Shown: positions 8,850 to 18,015, counted from the stretch's first letter. The stretch is DNA of 64,000 bases from Ferruginibacter sp. (GCA_019638575.1 JAHBTN010000015.1:1-64000); one strand, 5' to 3'. The notes: generated by a model from the letters alone, not told the origin. Made by a program: numbers and translations.

Positions 8850-9975
8850 GAATAACTGGTTGTAATGTAAATATAGGAGCAGAATTTTTATCAACGGCCT
8901 CATCATTTAATTGCACCATAAGTGATACTACAAAAAAATCACCTTCGTCACTTAAGTTCAATTTATGGTTTTCAGGATAAATTAATGCAAGCCTTTTTTT
9001 AACATTGGCTATACCAATCCCGTTACTGCGTTTTACCCTATTTTCATTCTTGCTGTTGGCAATTTTTACTTTTAGTGTATTAGCTTTTACAGATATATCC
9101 ACGCTTAGCCAGCATTTTTCTATTTGTTCCGATGTTCCATGTTTAAAAGCATTTTCAATAAATGGTAGCATCATCAATGGTGATATAAACTTATCGCCTA
9201 CTTCACCCGATACTTCCCACGATATATCAATTTTATCACCATAGCGCTCACGTTCCAGTTCTATATAATTTTTCATTATATCCAGTTCTTTTTCCAGCCG
9301 CACTGCTGTTGCTTTGCAATCATATAGCATATAATTAAGCAGGCTCGATAGTTTCAATAATAAACCCGGTGTTTTTGGAGAATTATCTAATGAAAAAGAA
9401 TAAATATTGTTTAAGGTGTTAAACAAAAAATGTGGGTGTACCTGCGCTTTCAGCAATTGTAGTTCGGCAAGCATCTTTTCTTGTTGTACATCAAGTAGGT
9501 CCTGTTGTTTTTTGTTCCAGAATTTAAAAAACTTAATAATCATGGGAACTGCGGCAGAAGTTGTTAAGCATAGGTAACAAAATGGAAGTGGACCGGCTGG
9601 AAGAATATCATTAAACCCCATTGCTTCCTGTAATGGAATATAAATAAAAGCTCTGTACCATAAATCAATGTACAATCCAACAAATCCCCAGGCAAGTATC
9701 AACAGTAAAAACTGAACCAGTTTACCTTTCATTAACAATTGCGGAACCGCCCAGTAGGCCATTGGGTAACCATACAAAATAAATACAGGCAACCACATCG
9801 TCATGTTAATCAATTCTCGTCCATAAGAACCTGGCGATCCTAACAACACCCAAATTAGTGCCCAAATGAATGTGTGAAATACCCAATATACAATATGACG
9901 AAACACCCTGTATTGAGAAGATAGAATAAAATTGTTGTACAGAAAGTTATTAATTGAATTCAGTAACTTATTCAT
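8821..9975 (-). CDS. LytS/YpdA-type sensor histidine kinase
   Basis: Encodes 384 residues. Four hydrophobic segments (about 24-45, 55-75, 84-105 and 127-147) form an N-terminal membrane sensor. Then comes the His_kinase domain with the phospho-accepting His in QVHPHFLFNTLNNIYSF, followed by a HATPase domain with the N-box FIENAFKHG and G-box NGIGIANVKKRL. This architecture belongs to the LytS/YpdA group, which always signals to LytTR regulators; the partner is the overlapping downstream gene. The ligand is unknown. The 280 bp upstream separates it from the divergent rhodanese gene and should hold both promoters. Confidence 0.93.
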   Translation of the reverse strand: MNKLLNSINNFLYNNFILSSQYRVFRHIVYWVFHTFIWALIWVLLGSPGSYGRELINMTMWLPVFILYGYPMAYWAVPQLLMKGKLVQFLLLILAWGFVGLYIDLWYRAFIYIPLQEAMGFNDILPAGPLPFCYLCLTTSAAVPMIIKFFKFWNKKQQDLLDVQQEKMLAELQLLKAQVHPHFLFNTLNNIYSFSLDNSPKTPGLLLKLSSLLNYMLYDCKATAVRLEKELDIMKNYIELERERYGDKIDISWEVSGEVGDKFISPLMMLPFIENAFKHGTSEQIEKCWLSVDISVKANTLKVKIANSKNENRVKRSNGIGIANVKKRLALIYPENHKLNLSDEGDFFVVSLMVQLNDEAVDKNSAPIFTLQPVIHEVAMPSYR

Positions 9976-10203
9976 CGATTTATTATTTAGTTCCCGCTAA
10001 TGCGGATGGTGATTTATTTTTTATGAGGGCTAATCAAAGTTATAAAACAAGTTTTACCCAAAAACCTGAAAATGACAAGCCGTAACGTTTTCCGACAAAC
10101 AGCATCATTCCTGCCTTAAAAGCCTTTTCTCTGTATAAACAACTTTATTTCTGCAAAATCTTTCTTTAGTCTTTTTGTAGTGTGGGTTAAATTTTCCTGT
10201 TTT

Positions 10204-10211
10204 TACATTTG
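10204..10211 (+). promoter_or_regulatory. Candidate -7 promoter element for the rhodanese gene
   Basis: TACATTTG fits the Bacteroidota sigma-A -7 consensus TAnnTTTG and lies 45 bp before the ATG. The nearest TTTG for a -33 box (10174-10177) is 26 bp away, wider than usual, so the -33 part is doubtful. Confidence 0.45.
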
Positions 10212-10255
10212 AAAAACGATGATTATTTCTACTAACAATTCTAAAATTAATAATT

Positions 10256-10714
10256 ATGAAGCAGATTATTCTTACTGGCAGGCTTGTTAGCCTCTTTTTA
10301 TTTTTCACTTTAACAACGCATAAAATGATGGCACAAAAAACAGCAACCGATATGGTAAAGGCAGCAAAGCAGGAAATTGAAAATCTTACACCCCGGCAGG
10401 CTTACGACGAAATTAAGAAAGGAAACATTACAGTGATAGATATACGTGAGCCCGACGAATTAAAACAAAGCGGTACAATAGCCGGCGCTGTTAATGCGCC
10501 ACGTGGCATGCTTGAATTTTATGCCGACGCCTCATTACCCTATCATAAGCCCGAATTTGACAAAGAGAAAAGAATCATTCTCTATTGTGCATCCAGTGGT
10601 CGCTCTGCCTTGGCCGTAAAAACACTAAAAGAAATGGGATATACAAATGTGGCCCATATTGATGGCGGCTTAAAGGCATGGGAAACTGCAGGCTTGCCGG
10701 TGATAAAACAATAA
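10256..10714 (+). CDS. Exported single-domain rhodanese-like protein
   Basis: Encodes 152 residues: a signal peptide (hydrophobic segment about 8-20, cleavage probably after MMA-Q), then one rhodanese domain. Visible family marks are VIDIREPDEL, a GTIAGAVNAPRG segment and the active-site loop YCASSGRSA with the catalytic Cys. Single-domain rhodaneses carry sulfane sulfur; an exported one may act in the periplasm in thiol or sulfur handling. It transcribes away from the LytS kinase and is followed 46 bp later by a secreted protein of unknown function on the same strand. Confidence 0.88.
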   Translation: MKQIILTGRLVSLFLFFTLTTHKMMAQKTATDMVKAAKQEIENLTPRQAYDEIKKGNITVIDIREPDELKQSGTIAGAVNAPRGMLEFYADASLPYHKPEFDKEKRIILYCASSGRSALAVKTLKEMGYTNVAHIDGGLKAWETAGLPVIKQ

Positions 10715-10760
10715 GAAACTGTATAACTGTAATTTTTTAAAAACTATAAAATATATTAAA

Positions 10761-12050
10761 ATGAAAATCATTATCTCATCTTTAATTTTTATGCTTACTG
10801 TTTCTATAACAGGCCAGGCACAAATTTTAAAGAAACTAAAGCAAAAAGCAGAATCTACCGTTAATAAAACGGTCAATTCAAAACCTCAAAATAATGAGGC
10901 GGAAACAGCCGGTAATACTTCAGAATCGGCAACAACAGAAAACACGGCACCAGAAACCAGTTCGCAACCCACAACTACATCTCAGCCAACAACATCTTCA
11001 TCAACAATAAACAACAATAAGATGGAATACCCTTTTATCATGATTTCTGATGCAAAATTTTATTTCGCTGATAAGCCGTTTACCAACAGTAATGACGGGG
11101 CAAAAACTTCTTTTACCTCACAGGATTTTATTTACGGACGAATGGAGTTGGGCGGAAAAACACTAAACGATGTATTTAAAATAAGTGCGGAGCCTGCTAA
11201 AGGTTTTCATTATTTGAACTATGGGATATTGATAACACCAAAAGACAAAAGCAAAATTAAATACGCCCAATCGATTGAGAATACCGTTTATAATTTGAGC
11301 CACCCTATTTTGATCAGGGAAAATGAAATGAACAACACCTGGCTCAATTTTGATGTGCTGGCAGACCCTGCTAAAATTAATACATTCGAAGGCCCCACAA
11401 CATTGCCTGAAAATATAAACGAGCTAAAATTTCCTGCCGGCATGGATAATCATACGGGCAAAAACAATATAAGACGAATTTTTCCGGCCAATGGCGAATA
11501 TACAGTTCAATTAGTTTTATGGAACTATTCTTTTGATGATTGGGGTGTACCGTTAGAAAGTGAAAAGAACTTAGTTGCCCTTGGCACATTCGATTACAAC
11601 TTCAGCGCAAAAGATGCTGCCACGCTTATCGATAACTCAACAAAACGTACCGATGCGATTGAGATGAGCAAAAAAATGAAAACCAAACTTCATAAACTTC
11701 CGGATTGGTGGAGCAAAATATATAAGTCAAATGAGGCTATGTTAAGTGCTGCAAAGCTTACACCCATGATTAAATCTTATATAAGCCAGTGGGGGCTTAC
11801 CTATATTACGCATAGAATTTATCCATATAGCAATACCGGGTGGACCTTATTTACCGATAGCCAAACTGGGTTCCCGGTGTCTCGTAGGTCAAATGCCGAA
11901 ATATATCTTTTATATAAAGATAAAGACGGCACCTGTCATATAGCTTCTGTTACACTCGATGAAAAATATGCTGGGGGCGGCACGTATGGATCTCCATATT
12001 TAAAGGGATTGTGGAACGATGAATTTATTGATTGCAGCGCTATAAAATAG
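10761..12050 (+). CDS. Secreted protein of unknown function with low-complexity linker
   Basis: Encodes 429 residues. A signal peptide ends near GQAQ. It is followed directly by a basic helix (ILKKLKQKAES), then a Thr/Ser/Glu/Pro-rich linker (about residues 40-90), then a folded-looking beta-rich domain of about 330 residues that ends in aromatic segments such as WTLFTDSQTGFPVSRR. I do not recognise the domain. The helix after the signal peptide recurs in the gene at 13866 and resembles the start of a Bacteroidota class of exported proteins (some OmpA-like). It opens a co-directional run of envelope genes reaching to about 22.1 kb. Confidence 0.6.
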   Translation: MKIIISSLIFMLTVSITGQAQILKKLKQKAESTVNKTVNSKPQNNEAETAGNTSESATTENTAPETSSQPTTTSQPTTSSSTINNNKMEYPFIMISDAKFYFADKPFTNSNDGAKTSFTSQDFIYGRMELGGKTLNDVFKISAEPAKGFHYLNYGILITPKDKSKIKYAQSIENTVYNLSHPILIRENEMNNTWLNFDVLADPAKINTFEGPTTLPENINELKFPAGMDNHTGKNNIRRIFPANGEYTVQLVLWNYSFDDWGVPLESEKNLVALGTFDYNFSAKDAATLIDNSTKRTDAIEMSKKMKTKLHKLPDWWSKIYKSNEAMLSAAKLTPMIKSYISQWGLTYITHRIYPYSNTGWTLFTDSQTGFPVSRRSNAEIYLLYKDKDGTCHIASVTLDEKYAGGGTYGSPYLKGLWNDEFIDCSAIK

Positions 12051-12096
12051 TGCGTATAAAAGACCAAACCATTACTATTATTTTAATAAAATAACA

Positions 12097-12666
12097 ATGA
12101 AGAAATTTAAATCAGCCTTAACAACAATAGCTATTGTAACGTATTCACTTATGCTATTTTCTTCCTGCAACAACAGCGGTAAAGATGCGCAGGCAGTAAT
12201 AGACAAATATTGTGAATTAAATACGAAAGTACACAATGCTGCTGAAGGTGCAGCAAAAGATGCAGCAATGGCAGAAAAGAAAGCTTATGAAAAAGAAGTG
12301 GATGATAAATATTTTAATGACAGTAAAACTTATCAAATTATTATGGAAGGAGTAAAAAAATGCGACGAAATGAATTCTGAAAATAAAAAGGATATCAATT
12401 CATCTGCTACTAATGCAGACGCTGAATTGCCATCAGCCTATGGTGATGCATTGTCAGTTGCAAACAACTATTGTGCTTTGGTTGATAAAGCAATCGCTGC
12501 CGCACAGGGTGGAAATGAAGCAGAACTAAAAAAAATAATGGCTGCAAAAGTAATTTTTGAAAACAACATGAATGAGAGTTTCAAAGATAAGCCGGAAAGA
12601 AGAGATACCATTTTCAAACTGATAGAGCCCTGCATGAAAAAAGAAGTGAGAATGCAAAATCAGTAA
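12097..12666 (+). CDS. Small lipoprotein of unknown function
   Basis: Encodes 189 residues. The signal peptide ends in a clear lipobox (MLFSSCNNSG, Cys at about residue 24). The mature part is Ala/Lys/Glu-rich and helical, with two similar halves each beginning near a YC dipeptide (IDKYCELNTKVHNAAEGA and ANNYCALVDKAIAAAQGG) and each closing near a Cys (VKKCDEMN, IEPCMKKE). This looks like an internal duplication of a helical hairpin. No named family. The stop is 3 bp from the next start, so they are cotranscribed. Confidence 0.62.
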   Translation: MKKFKSALTTIAIVTYSLMLFSSCNNSGKDAQAVIDKYCELNTKVHNAAEGAAKDAAMAEKKAYEKEVDDKYFNDSKTYQIIMEGVKKCDEMNSENKKDINSSATNADAELPSAYGDALSVANNYCALVDKAIAAAQGGNEAELKKIMAAKVIFENNMNESFKDKPERRDTIFKLIEPCMKKEVRMQNQ

Positions 12667-12669
12667 ATC

Positions 12670-13077
12670 ATGCATTTAATAAAGACAATGCTGATTTTAG
12701 TTCTATGCACAGGCATTAATATTATGATGCTGGTGGTTGCGACGGTGTTTGATTTGTTGTTGTCAGTAATTTCTTTCCCTGCATTAACCATCGTTCTCTT
12801 TGCATTGGCAGGTTTGTATTCAGGAATATTTTGTCTAGGCCTGGAAAAAGAATTGAATGAAATGAAAAATAAAAAAGCTGTCATATTAGCTATGTTGATT
12901 TGGACTACTATTATATGCGCCCTGCTATTTGTAATAATAGCGCCGCTTAGTGGGTATGGGTATAATAGTGCATTAAAGACTTTTGCGGTAGCGGAGATTG
13001 CAGCAGTGTTTATTTTTTGGAGGAGAAAATTCTATTATGAGGCAGGCTTTTCTGTTAAGGGTAAAACAATTGAGTAA
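12670..13077 (+). CDS. Small four-helix membrane protein
   Basis: Encodes 135 residues with about four hydrophobic helices (near 4-26, 30-52, 64-88 and 98-116) and a short cytoplasmic-looking loop ELNEMKNKK. No recognisable motif. It is packed between two lipoprotein-type genes with gaps of 3 bp and 13 bp, so it belongs to the same transcript. Confidence 0.55.
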   Translation: MHLIKTMLILVLCTGINIMMLVVATVFDLLLSVISFPALTIVLFALAGLYSGIFCLGLEKELNEMKNKKAVILAMLIWTTIICALLFVIIAPLSGYGYNSALKTFAVAEIAAVFIFWRRKFYYEAGFSVKGKTIE

Positions 13078-13090
13078 CCAATAAAAGCCA

Positions 13091-13819
13091 ATGAAAACAT
13101 TTGTATTTACGGCAAGCGCATGTATGATTGTAGCCTGTAGTTATGCGATAAATTCTACCCGGGAAACGGAATGTAGGATTGTAAAAATGATTAGTAATAA
13201 AGGCGATACACTAAATATTCTGTACGATACAACCGGAAGGGTACAAACTATTACTGAGATGAATGGACATGTTACTTCTTTCAACTATTGTGGCAATACA
13301 ATTATTGCAATTGAAACAAACAAAGGTGTTATTTCTTATAAACGTATAATGACACTTGGGTGCAATGGAATGATGAGTAATTTGTATGAAGAAAAATTTT
13401 TTGTTGGATTTTCCAATTGGGTTTACAGATCATACACTTTCAGTGGAACAGCACTGACCGGAATTACCACTATTCTTTCGTCCGGCATCACTCCTATACA
13501 AACTATGTTTACATGGAGTAATGGCAACTTTATTTCCGAATCATCAGGTGCTGTAAAACAAGGATTGCTCAGTGAAAATCAATATGAATATTACGAAGAT
13601 AAACCTGTACAACCAGGCGATTACTGGCAAATAAACTTATTATCTACCCTGGGTATTGGAAACGGATTATATCAAAATAAAAACCTGTTGAAGAGCATCA
13701 GGTCGGGGAATTCCATCACACAAATTAGCTATGAATTTGATAAGGATGGAAAAATTATTTCAATGACAAGAACAAACGGAACTGATCAAAAAATATGGTA
13801 CTACAATTATGGATGCTAA
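13091..13819 (+). CDS. Putative lipoprotein with YD-repeat-like sequence
   Basis: Encodes 242 residues. The N-terminal signal ends at IVACSYA, consistent with a lipobox. The mature region is beta-rich with strand pairs such as LNILYDTTGRVQTITEMNGH and ISYEFDKDGKIISMTRTNG. These resemble the YD/RHS-type repeats and DUF4595-like beta-meander lipoproteins of Bacteroidota that build beta-barrels or cocoon-like sheets. The number of repeats is too small for an Rhs toxin. Role unknown. It is followed by a small secreted helical protein 46 bp downstream. Confidence 0.58.
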   Translation: MKTFVFTASACMIVACSYAINSTRETECRIVKMISNKGDTLNILYDTTGRVQTITEMNGHVTSFNYCGNTIIAIETNKGVISYKRIMTLGCNGMMSNLYEEKFFVGFSNWVYRSYTFSGTALTGITTILSSGITPIQTMFTWSNGNFISESSGAVKQGLLSENQYEYYEDKPVQPGDYWQINLLSTLGIGNGLYQNKNLLKSIRSGNSITQISYEFDKDGKIISMTRTNGTDQKIWYYNYGC

Positions 13820-13865
13820 AAGTGACTGTTAAATGTATTATCTAAAAAACTAAAACCATAAAACA

Positions 13866-14219
13866 ATGAAAAAGATAATCTTTATCCTTATACTCTCCTT
13901 AGGTGCCGGAAGCATGACACAGGCACAGATTCTAAAAAGACTCAAAGAAAAAGCAAAAGAAGCAGTAAAGAGTTCCACAGAAAGGTCTGAAGATAAAGTG
14001 GTAGACAAAGCTATAAACGCCCCTGCCGACAATATCACAGACTCAACCTTAGACAGGATTGGAAGAAAAGTGAATTCTATCTTCAAAAAGAAAAATAAAA
14101 AAGAGAACAATGCTGTAAAACCCGAACAGGAAAATAAAACAGACAGCGCAAGCTATCCCGTACAGGAATTGGTGAAACAAACAGATAGCACTACCAATAA
14201 ATCCGGAGATCAAAATTGA
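13866..14219 (+). CDS. Small secreted basic helical protein
   Basis: Encodes 117 residues. A signal peptide ends near TQAQ. It is followed by ILKRLKEKAKEAVKSSTE, a lysine-rich helix matching that of the gene at 10761. The rest is charged and low in complexity (Lys, Glu, Asn, Asp), probably disordered, with STLDRIGRKVNSIFKKK in the middle. In Bacteroidota such a preamble often precedes an OmpA-like domain; here no such domain follows, so the protein is either a stand-alone helper or a shortened family member. A broken relative may lie at 18143. Confidence 0.5.
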   Translation: MKKIIFILILSLGAGSMTQAQILKRLKEKAKEAVKSSTERSEDKVVDKAINAPADNITDSTLDRIGRKVNSIFKKKNKKENNAVKPEQENKTDSASYPVQELVKQTDSTTNKSGDQN

Positions 14220-14293
14220 AATGCAAAATGTTTAGTCAAACAAGGAGACACTTCAGGAGGGCAATTTTATTATCCACAATTAATTCTGATAAA

Positions 14294-15871
14294 ATGAAAA
14301 AAGTATTATTTATTATTCTTAGCGTTCTGTTTTTTAGTATGCAGGCTATCAGTCAGGACCCATACATTAAACTAAAACAAAAGGCAGCGGAAAGTGCTAC
14401 ACTAAAAGAGGATTTAACAAAGGTAACAATAGCAGAATCTGACAGGCGGTTGATTTGGACAAAAAAAGCAACGATTCCTTTCAAGCCCTTTGAAATGGTT
14501 GATAAGAATGGCAAAAAGATAGATCCAAATGAAACGATTACTGTTAATGGAAGAAATGAAAAAGCAAAAGTATTTTTTGACAAACTAAATGAGATTGAAA
14601 AAAACCAAAATACAAAAGGTTATTCTCTCCGGGATAGTAAATCACCATTGGTAATTAAAGTAATCACACCCAACGCTGAATTAGGAGGCAGGGTTTCGCA
14701 AATGTCAAAAAGAGTAGGACAGTTAAAAGAAGAAAGTGAGTTGGGGGCAATTTTTTCAACTACAAAAAAAGTAGGAACCCTAATGCTTAAGCCTTACGAG
14801 ACTTATAGTGGTGCTGAGAAAAATAAATTAAACCAAACCAGGTTTTCGGTTGATGCATCAGGACAGCTTAGGACAACCTTTATTCCGAGGAGATACACTT
14901 CCTATAATCCATCAAAAACACCGAGTAAAACAACCGCTGGTCAGGCCGGAAAACGTGGGCAAACATTTGGGCATGTAAAAAATAGGAATGAAATATCTGT
15001 AGATGGTTCCTACCACCCTGCCGGAGAAATTACTCCATTAAAAGTGATTGGTGACATTTCATCTAAAGAATGGTCTTTGGGTATTATGTCAACTTTTAAA
15101 GCCGGTGTAAAGGCTGATCTGTTACGGTCTGCAAAAATTTATTCTTTTAATCCACAAAGTCCGGGGAAAAGCATGTCAGAATTTAAAATCCGTGCCAGCG
15201 CTAATGTTTATGCAGGATTATTTGGCCATTCAATGGATTTGTTATCCGGTGGAATGGAATTTTTTGCTCCGGCAGATTCCAGCAAGAAGATGACAGCCAA
15301 AGGACAAATTTTGATTGCCGGCCTTACGGTCCTTAACCTCAATGAAAGCATTACTCAATCCAAGTCTTATAATAAAACAACCGGAATGTCTGTTGACAAG
15401 TCTTTTCCAATAACAATTCCCATCTGCTGCGGTGTTGACTTTGCCGGAAAAATTGGGATAAAAGGAAACGTAGGGCTTAATTACAGCGGGGCAATTTATC
15501 GCACAATTGTAAATCTGCAGGCAGAACCTGTAATAGACATTAAAGGTTATGCAGAGGCTGGTCTTTCAGTTGGCGGCATCGCCAAATTTGGCATAGGTGG
15601 TGAATTAACATTTTTAAAAGGACATATTCCGCTGAATGGCCTCGTAGGTATTTGGGCACAAAATGCCGAACAGATTGTTGTTGGCTACAACTATTATATG
15701 GGGTTCGACTTATCGGTGTTAAGTGGCCGGCTTTATGGTTATGCCGATATCTGTGCTCCGCTTTTTGGATGTTACAGGATAGGAGAAGTCGATTTCTTTA
15801 CATGGGGAGGGTTTAAAGGCTCCGGCACTTTTGTAGAAGGTGGAAACTATTATGTACTTGCTAATTTGTAA
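14294..15871 (+). CDS. Secreted beta-rich protein, possible partner of the vitellogenin-like gene
   Basis: I place the start at the ATG at 14294 (525 residues), because MKKVLFIILSVLFFSMQAIS is a typical signal peptide; the longer frame from 14216 adds a charged extension without hydrophobic character. The N-terminal third is helical and charged, with a KLKQKAAES segment. The last 300 residues are rich in alternating strands and Gly (CCGVDFAGKIGIKGNVGL, GYAEAGLSVGGIAKFGIGGE), suggesting a large beta-sheet or barrel-like structure. I do not know the family. The next gene, 30 bp downstream, may be a lipid-transfer-type protein, and the glycine-rich sheets here recall the beta-sheet half of such proteins; that link is inference. 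Confidence 0.5.
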   Translation: MKKVLFIILSVLFFSMQAISQDPYIKLKQKAAESATLKEDLTKVTIAESDRRLIWTKKATIPFKPFEMVDKNGKKIDPNETITVNGRNEKAKVFFDKLNEIEKNQNTKGYSLRDSKSPLVIKVITPNAELGGRVSQMSKRVGQLKEESELGAIFSTTKKVGTLMLKPYETYSGAEKNKLNQTRFSVDASGQLRTTFIPRRYTSYNPSKTPSKTTAGQAGKRGQTFGHVKNRNEISVDGSYHPAGEITPLKVIGDISSKEWSLGIMSTFKAGVKADLLRSAKIYSFNPQSPGKSMSEFKIRASANVYAGLFGHSMDLLSGGMEFFAPADSSKKMTAKGQILIAGLTVLNLNESITQSKSYNKTTGMSVDKSFPITIPICCGVDFAGKIGIKGNVGLNYSGAIYRTIVNLQAEPVIDIKGYAEAGLSVGGIAKFGIGGELTFLKGHIPLNGLVGIWAQNAEQIVVGYNYYMGFDLSVLSGRLYGYADICAPLFGCYRIGEVDFFTWGGFKGSGTFVEGGNYYVLANL

Positions 15872-15901
15872 ACTAAGGTAATCAAACATCATTTTGCATT
15901 A

Positions 15902-17575
15902 ATGAGAATTATGATTATTTCATTCATATTATTTTGTTCGTGTTCATATAGCTGTTATAACAGCATGACTGTCTTTTCCAATACAGGGAAAGCCAGTAGT
16001 CAATTAGTTTATTCGTACAATAGCGATGGAGTAGGTTATAGTGATATACAAATGCTTTACAATACCGATTCCAATGTAAGAGCTCAACCATTTTTTAAAA
16101 GGCCCAGCCTTCAAACTACCTCTGTAAACATAAGTTGTAAAATAAGGAAAACAATTATTGAATCAGCTAATAACAATTTGCAGGTTTGTTTTGAAATATT
16201 GAGTCCCGTTGTAAAGATTGAAAATAATTCTTTACCTGTAGATGTTGATGCAATCACAAAAGAAATGATTATTCCGGTGTTTGCAGAGATGTCAGTCAAA
16301 GGAAATATACTGAACATTAAAACGGATTCTTCCGTTTCTTATATAACAACAGGTATTATAAAAAATATATTGAGCAATACGCAGACTGTCATATTATCTA
16401 CGCATAAGAAAAGCTGGCTGGTAACAGAAGAAAATACGAATGGTTTGTTTAATGCAAAATATACAGTGGTTAATAAATACGCTGACAGCACAGAATACCT
16501 GAAAATAAATACCGGGTATGAAAAGATAAGATCTGCAAAAAAGAATCAAAAACTTCTTCCACAAAATGTAACGGCGGTAATCATAAATAAATATGGCAAC
16601 ATACAAAGAATACATACTTCTGAATCTCTTATTACTATGTTTGGTACAGATACCATTGTAGCATCGGGCAGCAGCACAGAGTTTGTTCTGCTGTCATCAA
16701 CCACTGCAGATCAAAAGGAAATATTGAACTTTCAACAGATTGCACATTCCGGCAAATATTTAAAGTCTGTCGCATTAAGCGATCCTATCTCCGACGAAGA
16801 AATAAACAGACTTGCTTATAAGAACACACTTGCCGACGACAACTTTGAATCGCTTGTTGCAAAGTTGAAACTGGTAAATATTAAGAATAAGCAATTTGAA
16901 GATGACCTGAGTAAAAAATTCAGGGCATTGGCGTGGCTTTCAGAAGTTGATTGCAGCAGGATGGCGGAATTGCTTAAAAATGCTGAACCCGGGTCTGATA
17001 CTTTCAGCGTAATAAGCGGTGCATTGGCAGCTGTTGAAACTCCGTTTTCAATAAATGAATTGGCATCTATCATATCAGCACGCAGGAATGAAGAAGCTGT
17101 TTTGGTTGAATTATTACCAGTACTGGCTGTATCGCCCACACCAACAGCAAATGCTGCAGATATCATTAGAGAAATAGCTTTTTCAAAATTGTCCAATCCG
17201 GTTATCCGATCTATGGCACAGCTTACACTCGGAGGGATGGTAAAGAATCTTGAAAGCATTGACAGAAAGAAAACGGAAGAATTAACAGGAGTTATTGTTG
17301 ACAAAATGAAGAACAGTACAGATACAATTCAGCAACTACTGGTGTATGGCAATACCGGATCATACCGGTTGTTACCTGTGTATTATTCCTATCTCTCTGA
17401 TACTGCTGTTTCAGTTGAAATAAAGAAAGCTGCAGTATTTGCCATGCGGTTTGTGAATTACATTGAGGTAGATTCTCTGCTTGTTAATTTATCAACTGGT
17501 AACGATTCTTTACTGTCAAAAGCCGCAAATGAAACTATTTCATTCCGAAAGGAATATCTAAATGAAAACTATTAA
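15902..17575 (+). CDS. Exported protein with vitellogenin-N-like layout (candidate lipid-transfer protein)
   Basis: Encodes 557 residues. The N-terminus is a short signal peptide with Cys at FCSCSYSC, possibly a lipoprotein. Residues about 25-280 are beta-rich. Residues about 290-557 are a chain of helical hairpins. Within it, SGALAAVETPFSINELASII, LAVSPTPTANAADIIREIA and IRSMAQLTLGGMVKNL resemble, to my eye, the helical superhelix of the large lipid transfer protein family (vitellogenin N, MTP, apolipophorin), including the GALxAxxTP turn and the PTP turn. The beta-then-helical order also fits. HEAT-like repeats of another kind are the alternative. It is cotranscribed with the secreted proteins around it. 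Confidence in the gene is high, in the family moderate to low. Confidence 0.55.
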   Translation: MRIMIISFILFCSCSYSCYNSMTVFSNTGKASSQLVYSYNSDGVGYSDIQMLYNTDSNVRAQPFFKRPSLQTTSVNISCKIRKTIIESANNNLQVCFEILSPVVKIENNSLPVDVDAITKEMIIPVFAEMSVKGNILNIKTDSSVSYITTGIIKNILSNTQTVILSTHKKSWLVTEENTNGLFNAKYTVVNKYADSTEYLKINTGYEKIRSAKKNQKLLPQNVTAVIINKYGNIQRIHTSESLITMFGTDTIVASGSSTEFVLLSSTTADQKEILNFQQIAHSGKYLKSVALSDPISDEEINRLAYKNTLADDNFESLVAKLKLVNIKNKQFEDDLSKKFRALAWLSEVDCSRMAELLKNAEPGSDTFSVISGALAAVETPFSINELASIISARRNEEAVLVELLPVLAVSPTPTANAADIIREIAFSKLSNPVIRSMAQLTLGGMVKNLESIDRKKTEELTGVIVDKMKNSTDTIQQLLVYGNTGSYRLLPVYYSYLSDTAVSVEIKKAAVFAMRFVNYIEVDSLLVNLSTGNDSLLSKAANETISFRKEYLNENY

Positions 17576-17625
17576 AAATGTATTTCAGAACAATAAATTA
17601 ATAACCACTTTAAAAATTATCAATT

Positions 17626-18015
17626 ATGAAAAAAACGCTTTTATTATCAGTATCATTATTCTTAATGGCTGTATGCAGTGCACAGTATAAAAGAACGAAT
17701 CAAATAAAGCCGGGGAATGGGGATACTACATGGCATCAAATTCAACCTAAGCGCATGCACATTACCAACGGCAATGTACTTATGAAACAGGAGCCGGGTA
17801 AATTCAAGCTCTTTGCTACTTATAAAATGGGAAAAGTAGCCAATTGGTATGCAATTGATACAAAGGGAAACAAAATTCCTGTAACCTATTCAGCCAAAGG
17901 AAAATCGACTTGCCAAGTGTGTGCATTCCTTCCAAATGGGATGGCTACTTGTTATGAAATAAGTTGCGATGACTTACCAAAGCCTAAAACAGATGCTGCA
18001 AAAACTGCACATTAA
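17626..18015 (+). CDS. Small secreted protein of unknown function
   Basis: Encodes 129 residues: signal peptide ending near CSA-Q, then a compact domain with three Cys (CQVCAFLPNGMATCYEISC has four with the last), probably disulfide-bonded or metal-binding, and a Lys/Ala-rich tail. It has an FKLFATYKMGKVANWYAID strand pair. No family recognised. It is 50 bp after the candidate lipid-transfer gene and on the same strand. Confidence 0.55.
   Translation: MKKTLLLSVSLFLMAVCSAQYKRTNQIKPGNGDTTWHQIQPKRMHITNGNVLMKQEPGKFKLFATYKMGKVANWYAIDTKGNKIPVTYSAKGKSTCQVCAFLPNGMATCYEISCDDLPKPKTDAAKTAH

Noticed and set aside
10105-10308. 67-aa minus-strand frame between the LytS kinase and rhodanese genes
   Set aside because: It spans the divergent promoter region and the signal peptide of the rhodanese gene; no family marks.
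14216-14293. Upstream extension of the 14294 gene
   Set aside because: It encodes a basic extension without hydrophobic character ahead of a perfect signal peptide at 14294.
16816-17304. 162-aa frame on the minus strand inside the lipid-transfer candidate
   Set aside because: Antisense shadow of a gene with strong protein features; Ser/Thr-rich translation without family marks.
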